Below, in pieces: positions 15,593 through 21,867 of a stretch of DNA of 21,867 nt. Source of the stretch: Puniceicoccales bacterium (lineage in GTDB: Bacteria > Verrucomicrobiota > Verrucomicrobiia > Opitutales > LL51); NCBI GenBank assembly GCA_031259665.1, contig JAIRLD010000012.1:1-21867 (forward strand). Direction: 5' to 3'. The notes beneath the pieces were generated by a model. That model was not told the DNA's origin, did not search any database, and saw only the letters and a list, made by a program, of their open reading frames with translations. A program made the position numbers and the translations under genes. Every line of letters begins with the position of its first letter. Within the stretch, counting starts at the first letter, position 1.

Positions 15593-17044
15593 ATGGAATA
15601 CGAAGCAGTCATTGGGTTAGAAGTTCACGTGCAAGTCAAAACAGTTTCAAAATTGTTTACCCCATCGGGATATACCTACGGTGCCGACGCTAATACGCTC
15701 ACGGACCCCGTCGTTTTAGGACTTCCTGGAACACTGCCCGTACTCAATGAAGAAGCCGTCCGCCAAGCAATTCGTACCGGCCTCATCTTTGATTGTACCA
15801 TTCCTGAAATCACCCGTTGGGACCGTAAAAACTATTTTTATCCCGATAACCCGAAAAATTACCAAATCTCCCAACTCGATCACCCGATTTGTAAGGACGG
15901 TTTCGTCGAAATTGAATTGCCAGGACCCTCACGAAATGTGATGGGCGAGCATAAAAAAATTGCACTCGACCGTATCCAACTCGAAGAAGATGTCGGTAAA
16001 TTAACCCACGAAGGGGAACAAAGTTTGATCGATTTTAATCGCGCTGGCGTCCCACTCATGGAAATCGTCTCTCTTCCTGATTTGCAGTCGGCCGATGAAG
16101 CCTTCGCTTACCTCACTTCCCTGCGAATGCACTTGTCCTATGCCAATATTTCGGATTGCGATATGGAAAAAGGCCAAATGCGTTGCGATGCAAATGTAAG
16201 TGTACGCCCAAAAGGACAAAAAAAGTTAGGTACAAAGGTCGAGCTCAAAAATTTGAATTCCATTTCCGGAGTCCGGAACGGTATCGCCTATGAAATCCAA
16301 CGGCAACAGCAGGTTCTCGCCCAGGGCGGTCACATCGTCCAGGAAACGCGGAAATGGGATGCCGATAAAGGCGTTTCTATACCTATGCGTTCCAAGGAAA
16401 CGGTCAACGATTACCGCTATTTTCCGGATCCTGACCTCGTCCTCCTCAAAATTGAACGCTCATTCGTCGACGAATTGCAACAATCGCTTCCGGAATTCCC
16501 TTTCCAAAAACAAGAACGGTTCTTTATAACCTATGACTTGCCCTATACCATCACATCAGTATTTTACCCAAACTCCGAGCTCTGTGACTACTTTGAGGAG
16601 GCGGTCAAATTTTATAACCAACCCAAAGCTATCGCAAACCTCATCGCCAATGATTTCCTGCGAGAACTTTCCGAAACCCGACTCAGTATCACGAAAAATA
16701 ATTTTCGTATTACTCCGCAACAACTGGCAGAATTGGTAAAATTAACCGATGAAGGTACCATTTCTAAACAAACGGCTCAGGATATCTTTATTGAGATGTT
16801 TAGAACGGGGAAAGACGCAAAACATATCATCGAAGACAGGGGACTCGCACAAAATTCAAACGAACAGGAATTGGTCCACTTCTGTAAAGCAGCCATCGAA
16901 AATAATCCCAAAGCCGTTGCAGAGTACCGTTCGGGAAAAATAACGGCCATCAACGCACTAAAAGGTAGCGTCATGAAAGCCTCAGGCGGCCAAGCTAACC
17001 CAGCCTTGATCGATAAAATTTTACACCAATTGCTCGACTCATGA
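15593..17044 (+). CDS. gatB: aspartyl/glutamyl-tRNA(Asn/Gln) amidotransferase subunit B
   Basis: Subunit B of the GatCAB amidotransferase, which converts misacylated Asp-tRNA(Asn) or Glu-tRNA(Gln) into the amidated forms. YEAVIGLEVHVQVKTVSKLF, LGLPGTLPVLNEEAV, RKNYFYPDNPKNYQISQ, LEEDVGKLTHEG, DFNRAGVPLMEIVS and QMRCDANVSVRP are the diagnostic kinase/phosphorylation-domain motifs; residues about 330-480 are the helical and YqeY-like tail. Its 483 residues are full length. The initiating ATG has only a weak GAG-type ribosome site. Its stop overlaps the tatD start by 4 nt. GatA and GatC are not in this window. Confidence 0.97.
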   Translation: MEYEAVIGLEVHVQVKTVSKLFTPSGYTYGADANTLTDPVVLGLPGTLPVLNEEAVRQAIRTGLIFDCTIPEITRWDRKNYFYPDNPKNYQISQLDHPICKDGFVEIELPGPSRNVMGEHKKIALDRIQLEEDVGKLTHEGEQSLIDFNRAGVPLMEIVSLPDLQSADEAFAYLTSLRMHLSYANISDCDMEKGQMRCDANVSVRPKGQKKLGTKVELKNLNSISGVRNGIAYEIQRQQQVLAQGGHIVQETRKWDADKGVSIPMRSKETVNDYRYFPDPDLVLLKIERSFVDELQQSLPEFPFQKQERFFITYDLPYTITSVFYPNSELCDYFEEAVKFYNQPKAIANLIANDFLRELSETRLSITKNNFRITPQQLAELVKLTDEGTISKQTAQDIFIEMFRTGKDAKHIIEDRGLAQNSNEQELVHFCKAAIENNPKAVAEYRSGKITAINALKGSVMKASGGQANPALIDKILHQLLDS

Positions 17045-17820
17045 ACCTCGTCGATACCCATTGCCACCTCGATTCTTTTGGAAATGATCTCGATTCCATT
17101 CTACAGCATGCAAAGGAAGCAGCCGTCGAAGCAATGATCACCTGCGGTACGGAAGCCGCCGATTGGCCTCTCCATCGCGAAACCGTAAGCCAGTATCCGC
17201 ATATACACTACTCGGTCGGCATTCATCCCACAAATGTAACGCCCAATTGGGAAACAGATCTCGAAATATTGGAACAATTTTTCTCCAAAATACCAAAACC
17301 CGTCGCCATAGGCGAAATTGGTCTCGATTACCACGGCATCAAAGGTGATGCAACAGCCATTATCGCAAGGCAAAAGGAAGCATTTCGACAACAACTTTTG
17401 ATCGCCCGACAATACGATTGCCCCATTATTATCCATTCACGCGATGCCTTCGAAGATTGCAAAACTCTGATCGATCAGTCCCAATGTAATTGGGAAAATA
17501 TCGTTATTCACTGCTTCTCTGAAGATGCTGCAGCAATTCGTACGGTCAACACCCGAGGTGGACGCGGCTCTTTTACGGGAATTGTAACCTACAAAAATGC
17601 GGAAAATATCCGCCAAGCCCTTTTCGCCCAAGGCGTCGAACGGCTCATGCTGGAAACGGATAGCCCATATCTGGCTCCCGTTCCCTTCCGATCGAAACAA
17701 AATGAACCCGCCTTTATCCGCGAAACAGCCCGCTATGTTGCAACATTATTCGCAATGCCGGAATCGGAACTTTGCACTCTTACAACCCAAAATGCAAAGG
17801 CATTCTTTCGCATTGCCTGA
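17041..17820 (+). CDS. tatD: TatD family metal-dependent hydrolase/DNase
   Basis: TIM-barrel metallo-hydrolase of the TatD family (3'-5' exonuclease or deoxyribonuclease activity is known for members). Metal-binding motifs appear in order: DTHCHLD at residues 5-11, GIHPTNV, EIGLDYH, IHSRDA, IHCFSED and ETDSPYLAP. Length (259) is usual. ATG overlaps the gatB stop (ATGA), so translation is coupled. TatD is cytoplasmic and not part of the Tat export machinery. Confidence 0.95.
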   Translation: MNLVDTHCHLDSFGNDLDSILQHAKEAAVEAMITCGTEAADWPLHRETVSQYPHIHYSVGIHPTNVTPNWETDLEILEQFFSKIPKPVAIGEIGLDYHGIKGDATAIIARQKEAFRQQLLIARQYDCPIIIHSRDAFEDCKTLIDQSQCNWENIVIHCFSEDAAAIRTVNTRGGRGSFTGIVTYKNAENIRQALFAQGVERLMLETDSPYLAPVPFRSKQNEPAFIRETARYVATLFAMPESELCTLTTQNAKAFFRIA

Positions 17821-17903
17821 GGAACTTTTTAGCTTTTTTAATCATCCGTTGCCCCTCCCTTAAATTCTAGCAGTAATATAAATGAAATACTTCCATATAA
17901 AAG

Positions 17904-18011
17904 CTTGACAAAACGATAAAAAACCTCAGGAACTCCGTCGCTCGTTTTTGACACGCCGCTCGCTCCCTCCCTTTGCCTTTTAGCCTTGATTCTACTCCGT
18001 TATCTGTCAAG
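17904..18011. mobile_element. 108-bp terminal-inverted-repeat element, copy 2 (MITE-like)
   Basis: Perfect 7-bp inverted termini CTTGACA (17904-17910) and TGTCAAG (18005-18011). It has the same length as, and aligns end to end with, 6101-6208. Non-coding; no obvious target duplication. Confidence 0.65.
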
Positions 18012-18288
18012 TCGAAAAAACATTCCTATTATCGGCTAAAGGAACGCCGCCACCTGGATTTAAACATAAAAAGCTTGACAAAATGATAAAAATCCCCAGC
18101 AAGGCCTCAAAAAAGGCCAAAATGCTACAGTAAAAACTTGGAAATCTTGCGGCTTTCTGTCGCTTTGCTGCTGCATTATTGGAAATCTTCATACCTTTAG
18201 TTGTCGATGCCAATTTCGCACTACCTCAAATCGTCCTAAGATTTTTACCGATTTTGTCTTTCCACAGGATAAATAAAATTTTATTTTA

Positions 18289-18316
18289 TTGTAAGTTATT
18301 GATTATTCCATAGTAT
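18289..18316 (+). promoter_or_regulatory. putative promoter of kinase gene
   Basis: TTGTAA (18289-18294), 16-nt spacer, TAGTAT (18311-18316). The start GTG 18336 follows 19 nt later, with GGTGAT as a possible ribosome site between. Confidence 0.45.
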
Positions 18317-18335
18317 ATTTCCGGTGATATAAAAA

Positions 18336-19637
18336 GTGTGGTATCTCAAAAAAAGGAAAATACTCTGTCTTTTACTGTCCTGCGACCTGTTCGTCGCACG
18401 ATTGAATGCGACGGCTTTAACCGTTGACACGACCTCAGATTTTAAAATTTATGGCCATAAATGCGACAAACAAGCCTCATATAAAGACTCGACTGGCCCA
18501 CAAAAGTTAGAAGGAGGAACCATTATTTACATCGGTAAAAAATTAACTTCCGGAGGCTATGGAACCATCTATGAAGGATCTCTGGGCCATCGAAATTTTA
18601 TTATCAAGCAAATTCGTCCCGAAAAGGGTACCAAAGGCCGACGCGGAATTCAAATAGAATGGGACAATTCCAGGGACTTTCTGGGTAGGATCGCCGAAAA
18701 AATGAAGCAAGATCCCATCCAATACGGCAAACTTCTTGAAACGGATCCCATTATTCCCGCCATCGCACAGACAACAGACGGATCACTGATCCAAAAAAAA
18801 GTATCGGGCCAGGATCTCCGTAAAATCGTTTTTAGCGAGCAAACGCCCTATCGTTTTGGGTTCCCGGACCAACTTCCGGGAGCCATAACCTGCGCTGCAG
18901 ATTTTTTCAGAGGACTCGCCCTACTCCACCATCTGGGATTCGTCCACTGTGACATTAAGCCGGGAAACATTATGATCGACGACGAGCACTATCTTTGTCA
19001 CATTATCGATCTGGGTGGTATGAAAAAAATTGGCAAAAAAATCCACATACATTCCAGTAATGGGGCTCCCGAATTTATCGAGCAGACCTGTGCCATTAAG
19101 GATTATAAGGCGCAACAAAAAGAACTCTTAACCGAACAAACTCAAATCGCGAGTAAAATAGAAGCCGCATCGGATAGCGAAACGAGCGAACAACTTCAAG
19201 AACGCAATAGGGCCATCGAAACGCAACTTCTCGAGATTGCCGCCGCGATTGAATCGGCAAAAAAAAAGCGCGACGCAGTCGCGCGTCCCGCCTACGACAT
19301 TTATTCGTCAGTTCCCATTCTACTAGCAATCCTATTTGGTAAAACCGGTTATCAATTGGCCCATTATTTATATTTTCTCCAGGAGAAAGATTCCGTTCCC
19401 TTTCAGTATCTTCAAATCGCCAAGCAACCTGATTTTGACGGTGAGGAATATTTTATGAATCGTTGTTTCGAATTGAATCAAACTATGCAAGAGAAAACCG
19501 GCCAAACCTATCCCGAATCCATGATACGACAATTAGCCAAATTACTGGCCCGCATGTCCTCTTTGGATCCCAACGAACGTCCTTCGGCCATCGAAATAAT
19601 CGAAACATTGGAGCACATGACATCTTTCTTTGTATAA
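18336..19637 (+). CDS. Ser/Thr protein kinase-like protein with signal peptide and coiled-coil insertion
   Basis: Hanks-type kinase fold: glycine loop SGGYGTIY (72-79), Lys91 in FIIKQI, catalytic loop HCDIKPGN (204-211; Asp206, Lys208, Asn211), DLG in place of DFG (225-227), APE (244-246), and RPS near the C-terminus. All core catalytic residues are present, so it may be active. Residues 255-315 insert a Glu/Gln/Lys-rich helix, probably coiled coil, between APE and the subdomain IX Asp (DIYSSVPIL, 321). The first ~28 residues (MWYLKKRKILCLLLSCDLFV...) form a signal peptide, which is unusual because bacterial kinases normally have cytoplasmic catalytic domains. The start is GTG 18336, the only start before the signal peptide. 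Possibly an exported effector acting on host proteins (inference); the gene stands alone. Confidence 0.85.
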   Translation: MWYLKKRKILCLLLSCDLFVARLNATALTVDTTSDFKIYGHKCDKQASYKDSTGPQKLEGGTIIYIGKKLTSGGYGTIYEGSLGHRNFIIKQIRPEKGTKGRRGIQIEWDNSRDFLGRIAEKMKQDPIQYGKLLETDPIIPAIAQTTDGSLIQKKVSGQDLRKIVFSEQTPYRFGFPDQLPGAITCAADFFRGLALLHHLGFVHCDIKPGNIMIDDEHYLCHIIDLGGMKKIGKKIHIHSSNGAPEFIEQTCAIKDYKAQQKELLTEQTQIASKIEAASDSETSEQLQERNRAIETQLLEIAAAIESAKKKRDAVARPAYDIYSSVPILLAILFGKTGYQLAHYLYFLQEKDSVPFQYLQIAKQPDFDGEEYFMNRCFELNQTMQEKTGQTYPESMIRQLAKLLARMSSLDPNERPSAIEIIETLEHMTSFFV

Positions 19638-20069
19638 TATTTACCTTTGGGATCGAATTTTGATGAAAATTATTGCGCCAATTATTTTGGCATTAGGCAA
19701 CTAAAGGTATGGAGATAAAAAGTCCGTCCGGCGCGGAACGCGCCGGGTTTGGCCACAAGGTCAAGTTTTTTTCTCTTTTTTTCTCCCAGTTACGCGCAAC
19801 TCCTGTGCAAAATTGCACAGGAATTGCGCGTAAAAAATGCACATCTGTTTCCCAGGTCCAAGAGGCGGTGCCTCCTGGCGGGGATTCTAAGGGCGCGCAG
19901 CCCTTAGATAAAGGTAGGATTTTTATTTACAACCAGTTGTGAAACTGGACCTGTCTGAGCTATTGGGTGAGGCGATAAGGCGGATACATGAAGGAAGGAG
20001 TGTAACGAATTTATTGGAAATGAAATGATTTTGATTGCAGAATTTTGATCTTTTTTACAATGAGCCGTT
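19638..20069. other. intergenic region rich in GC palindromes
   Basis: No gene. It contains palindromes at 19728-19746 (arm CCGGCGCG, loop GAA), 19792-19831 (long two-part stem, ACGCGCAA + CCTGTGCAA), 19858-19878 and 19887-19907, and then an AT-rich stretch leading to the first pseudopilin. Confidence 0.7.
19728..19907. repeat. palindrome array upstream of pseudopilins
   Basis: 19858-19878 has arms CCAAGAGGC/GCCTCCTGG with loop GGT and one mismatch; 19887-19907 has arms CTAAGGGC/GCCCTTAG. The linker between them is CGGGGATT, nearly the CGGGAAT linker of the 11897-11945 doublet. 19792-19831 shares the core CCTGTGCAA/TTGCACAGG with the hairpin at 21821-21851. Confidence 0.82.
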
Positions 20070-20864
20070 GTGGGACGATTGAGGAGTAGAGCTAGTTTTT
20101 CGCTCGTCGAGTTGACGATAATCGTAGGAATTATTGCGATACTTCTGGCGCTTATATTTCCAACTACAAATTTAATTATCGAGCGATCGCAGCGGGCGAA
20201 GGCGGCACGTAACTTGCGGACAATAGCACTAGCCCATGCACATTTCATCAACGATTTCGGTCGGGCAATCCATTTCAGCGACCTCTCCGCAATGAAGGGT
20301 GGAAGTGGCGGTCCCTACGATGTCAATTTATTGGCTGCGGTACTTGCAAAGTATGGTTACATTAAAGACGTTTCCGTCTGGGCTTGGGATTTCGATTATT
20401 TGGTGAAAAATTATAAACAAAGCCAAGGATCACTGCCGACAAGAATATACAACGCCGACAATAGTCGCATCGATCCAACATTTGCAGGACAAAGAAGTGG
20501 CGGCAATTTTCCACTCAGCGTGGCCTGTTGTGTCGTTCAATCTCCCAACTTTGACTATTCCCAATTGCTAAATTCTAAAATTCCATGCGCGTGTAGCCGC
20601 GGATTGTATAGTAACGGCCGTTGGTGGAAAAAATCCGATGGCAATATAGGTGGAGTTTGGAGCGATAAAGGTGGATTGATCGCCTTCTTTGACGGCCACG
20701 TGGAATGGTTTGATAATATATCGGGACGATTCAAAAAATATAATTCGACGACAGCAACGACCAATCTATGTGAAATATTCCCCAATTACCATGTAGGAAA
20801 CTGGGCCGATTCCTGTTTCCTCAATTGGCAAGGTAACGGCTCCTATGGTAGTTTACATAATTAA
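20070..20864 (+). CDS. type II secretion/type IV pilin-like pseudopilin, paralogue 1
   Basis: Short basic leader (MGRLRSRAS) then FSLVELTIIVGIIAILLALI, the type III prepilin signal: N-methylation Phe+1, Glu+5 and a hydrophobic alpha-helix. The residue before the cleavage site is Ser, not the usual Gly (Ala is common in PVC bacteria). The globular part ends with KGGLIAFFDGHVEWFD, matching the prepilin processing-associated H-X9-DG type of PVC pseudopilins, although the leading His is not evident. It closely resembles the next gene (AKYGYIKDVSVWAWDFDY). Start GTG 20070 is used because nothing better lies between it and the signal; TTG 20079 is also possible. TACAAT (20056-20061) sits 8 nt upstream. 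Probably a minor pilin or secretion pseudopilin; processing by a PilD-type peptidase is expected. Confidence 0.85.
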   Translation: MGRLRSRASFSLVELTIIVGIIAILLALIFPTTNLIIERSQRAKAARNLRTIALAHAHFINDFGRAIHFSDLSAMKGGSGGPYDVNLLAAVLAKYGYIKDVSVWAWDFDYLVKNYKQSQGSLPTRIYNADNSRIDPTFAGQRSGGNFPLSVACCVVQSPNFDYSQLLNSKIPCACSRGLYSNGRWWKKSDGNIGGVWSDKGGLIAFFDGHVEWFDNISGRFKKYNSTTATTNLCEIFPNYHVGNWADSCFLNWQGNGSYGSLHN

Positions 20865-20882
20865 TATTTCAAAATAAACAAT

Positions 20883-20910
20883 TTGATGTTTTTGCTCCTT
20901 TAGTTATAAT
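20883..20910 (+). promoter_or_regulatory. promoter of pseudopilin 2, probably leaderless
   Basis: TTGATG (20883-20888), 16-nt spacer, perfect TATAAT (20905-20910). ATG 20917 starts 6 nt after the -10 box, about where transcription would begin, and there is no Shine-Dalgarno. Confidence 0.6.
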
Positions 20911-20916
20911 CTTTTC

Positions 20917-21705
20917 ATGAAATATTTCGCCGAACGAAAAAGTTTTACACTCGTGGAATTGATGACCGTAATCTCAATTCTAACGGTCTTAATAGCCCTC
21001 ACCTACCCCGCCGTCCAGGCCGTTATGAATCGTGTCCACCGCGCTAAAGCTGCCAATAACTTGCGCACTATCGCCCTCGCCCATGCCCAGTTCATTACCG
21101 ATTTTGGCCGCGCAATTACCTTCTCGGATATAAAAAATATTGGGAATAATACCTATAACGCTAACAATTTCGCTGCCATCCTCGCAAAATACGGCTATAT
21201 CAATGACGTCTCCGTCTGGGCCTGGGACTTCGATTATAAAGTTAAAGCCCATAAAAATGATACTTCCAAAACTTTTCCCACGGAAATTTATAATAAATCA
21301 ATCGAAAGAACTCACACCCATTTCCAGGGCGGAACCTTCCCTCTAAGCGTCGTCTGCGGTATCGTCCAGTGCCCTAACTTCGACTACAAAACACTGCTCA
21401 AAGGGAAATACCCCGCCGCCTATAGCCGCGGACTTAAATCCAATGGCTCCTGGATGGAGTTTTCTACCAACGATAACGGCGGTGTCTTCGGAACTAAAGG
21501 CGGCCTCGTCGCCTATTACGACGGCTCCGTCGAATGGTGTACCAATACGGTTAACAAATTTGTAAAATATTCCGATAAAACCAAAAGTTCTAAGATCTGC
21601 GACGCCATCCCCAATAGCCACAAGTCCGTAGAGAACAAGAATTACACCGATTCTAATTTTTTATTCTGGAATGCCCCTGGCCATAGTATCTGTTGTAACA
21701 TCTGA
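20917..21705 (+). CDS. type II secretion/type IV pilin-like pseudopilin, paralogue 2
   Basis: MKYFAERKS then FTLVELMTVISILTVLIALT is the prepilin signal, again with Ser at -1. RAKAANNLRTIALAHAQFIT, AKYGYINDVSVWAWDFDY, GTFPLSVVCGIVQCPNFDY and KGGLVAYYDGSVEW match the upstream paralogue at the same positions, so the pair arose by duplication. Identity is roughly half by eye, with many cysteines outside the helix. The His of DGHVEW is replaced by Ser. The gene has its own promoter-like TATAAT and is separated from paralogue 1 by 52 nt. No other pilus genes follow inside the window. Confidence 0.87.
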   Translation: MKYFAERKSFTLVELMTVISILTVLIALTYPAVQAVMNRVHRAKAANNLRTIALAHAQFITDFGRAITFSDIKNIGNNTYNANNFAAILAKYGYINDVSVWAWDFDYKVKAHKNDTSKTFPTEIYNKSIERTHTHFQGGTFPLSVVCGIVQCPNFDYKTLLKGKYPAAYSRGLKSNGSWMEFSTNDNGGVFGTKGGLVAYYDGSVEWCTNTVNKFVKYSDKTKSSKICDAIPNSHKSVENKNYTDSNFLFWNAPGHSICCNI

Positions 21706-21721
21706 GTTAATGTAAATTTCA

Positions 21722-21855
21722 GAGGGTTCCGACTTGCCTAGAGGGCTCCGGCTTGCCCAGAGGGCTCCGCCCTCTGGACTCCCGCAAGGAGTCGCAGACT
21801 CCTTGACTTCCTTTGGCGGCCCAACCCTGTGCAAACTTTGCACAGGGTTGGCGCC
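21722..21855. repeat. palindrome array with 19-nt tandem repeats
   Basis: Two 19-nt direct repeats (21722-21740, 21741-21759; GAGGG(T/C)TCCG(A/G)CTTGCC) lead into a third start at 21760. The hairpin at 21757-21777 has arm CCAGAGGGC and loop TCC; the one at 21785-21805 has arm CAAGGAGTC and loop GCA. A 15-bp stem at 21821-21851 (arm CCAACCCTGTGCAAA) is flanked by GGCG/CGCC. The last is followed by TAAATTGTTTTT, so it might also terminate the pseudopilin transcript. Confidence 0.85.
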
Positions 21856-21867
21856 TAAATTGTTTTT

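Larger units (their letters stand above)
17821..18335. other. intergenic region with TIR element and direct repeats
   Basis: No credible gene. It contains the complete TIR element (17904-18011), a second left end of it (18071-18092, 22 nt matching 17901-17922 with one mismatch, exactly 170 bp apart), a GGCCT-CAAAAA-AGGCC hairpin near 18104, the 11-nt direct repeat TTGGAAATCTT (18138-18148 and 18179-18189), and the kinase promoter. Confidence 0.65.

Noticed and set aside
20060..20089. ATG at 20060 as start of the first pseudopilin
   Set aside because: Out of frame with the prepilin signal and stops after nine codons.
21661..21843. A 60-codon minus-strand frame over the last palindromes
   Set aside because: Translation of the same repeat family, without a ribosome site; not a gene.

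Overview
The window looks like a stretch of chromosome from a Gram-negative bacterium of the PVC superphylum, most likely a verrucomicrobial (Opitutae/Puniceicoccales-like), possibly host-associated lineage. The basis is family-level: pseudopilins ending in a KGGLxAxxDGxVEW motif, a membrane pyrophosphatase, GatB, a GspA/GspB-like pair, and several exported eukaryote-like proteins (Ser/Thr kinase, ankyrin, glycosyltransferase). No rRNA is present, so the lineage is an inference.

Layout. 1-2258: an ExeA/GspA-like AAA ATPase (5' end cut by the window) coupled to a GspB-like membrane protein carrying a 78-bp in-frame tandem repeat. 2423-2499: tRNA-Val(CAC), minus strand. 2548-4009: a repeat-rich coiled-coil protein of unknown function whose N-terminal part lies in another frame. 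4052-6005: a DUF2062 membrane protein and a TPR lipoprotein. 6145-7710: a family 8 glycosyltransferase broken by one stop codon and two frameshifts. 7947-9248: dnaX, only gamma length. 9588-10586: trpS. 10726-11376: a secreted ankyrin-type protein. 11377-12322: a long non-coding tract with palindromes and a probable decayed transposase. 12323-14509: a K+-dependent-type membrane pyrophosphatase. 14654-15409: a YebC-family protein. 15593-17820: gatB-tatD. 18336-19637: a kinase-like protein with a signal peptide. 20070-21705: two tandem paralogous pseudopilins.

How the genes may work together. Housekeeping genes (dnaX, trpS, hppA, yebC, gatB, tatD) are interleaved with a secretion/pilus theme (GspA/GspB-like pair, two pseudopilins) and with proteins that carry export signals (kinase, ankyrin, GT8, TPR lipoprotein). 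One reading is a type II secretion-like system with exported, possibly host-directed, proteins. The sequence suggests this but does not prove it.

Non-coding structure is the most unusual part. (1) Intergenic regions carry stereotyped 21-nt palindromes (9-nt arm, 3-nt loop, 9-nt arm), mostly in pairs separated by a short linker. Arm sequences differ between sites while pairing is kept. (2) Two 108-bp elements with 7-bp terminal inverted repeats (6101-6208, 17904-18011), plus partial copies, look like a small MITE-type family; one supplies the last codons of the broken glycosyltransferase. (3) Several genes without a Shine-Dalgarno have a promoter-like pair whose -10 box ends 6-10 nt before the start codon, which suggests leaderless mRNAs, whereas other genes have strong Shine-Dalgarno sites.
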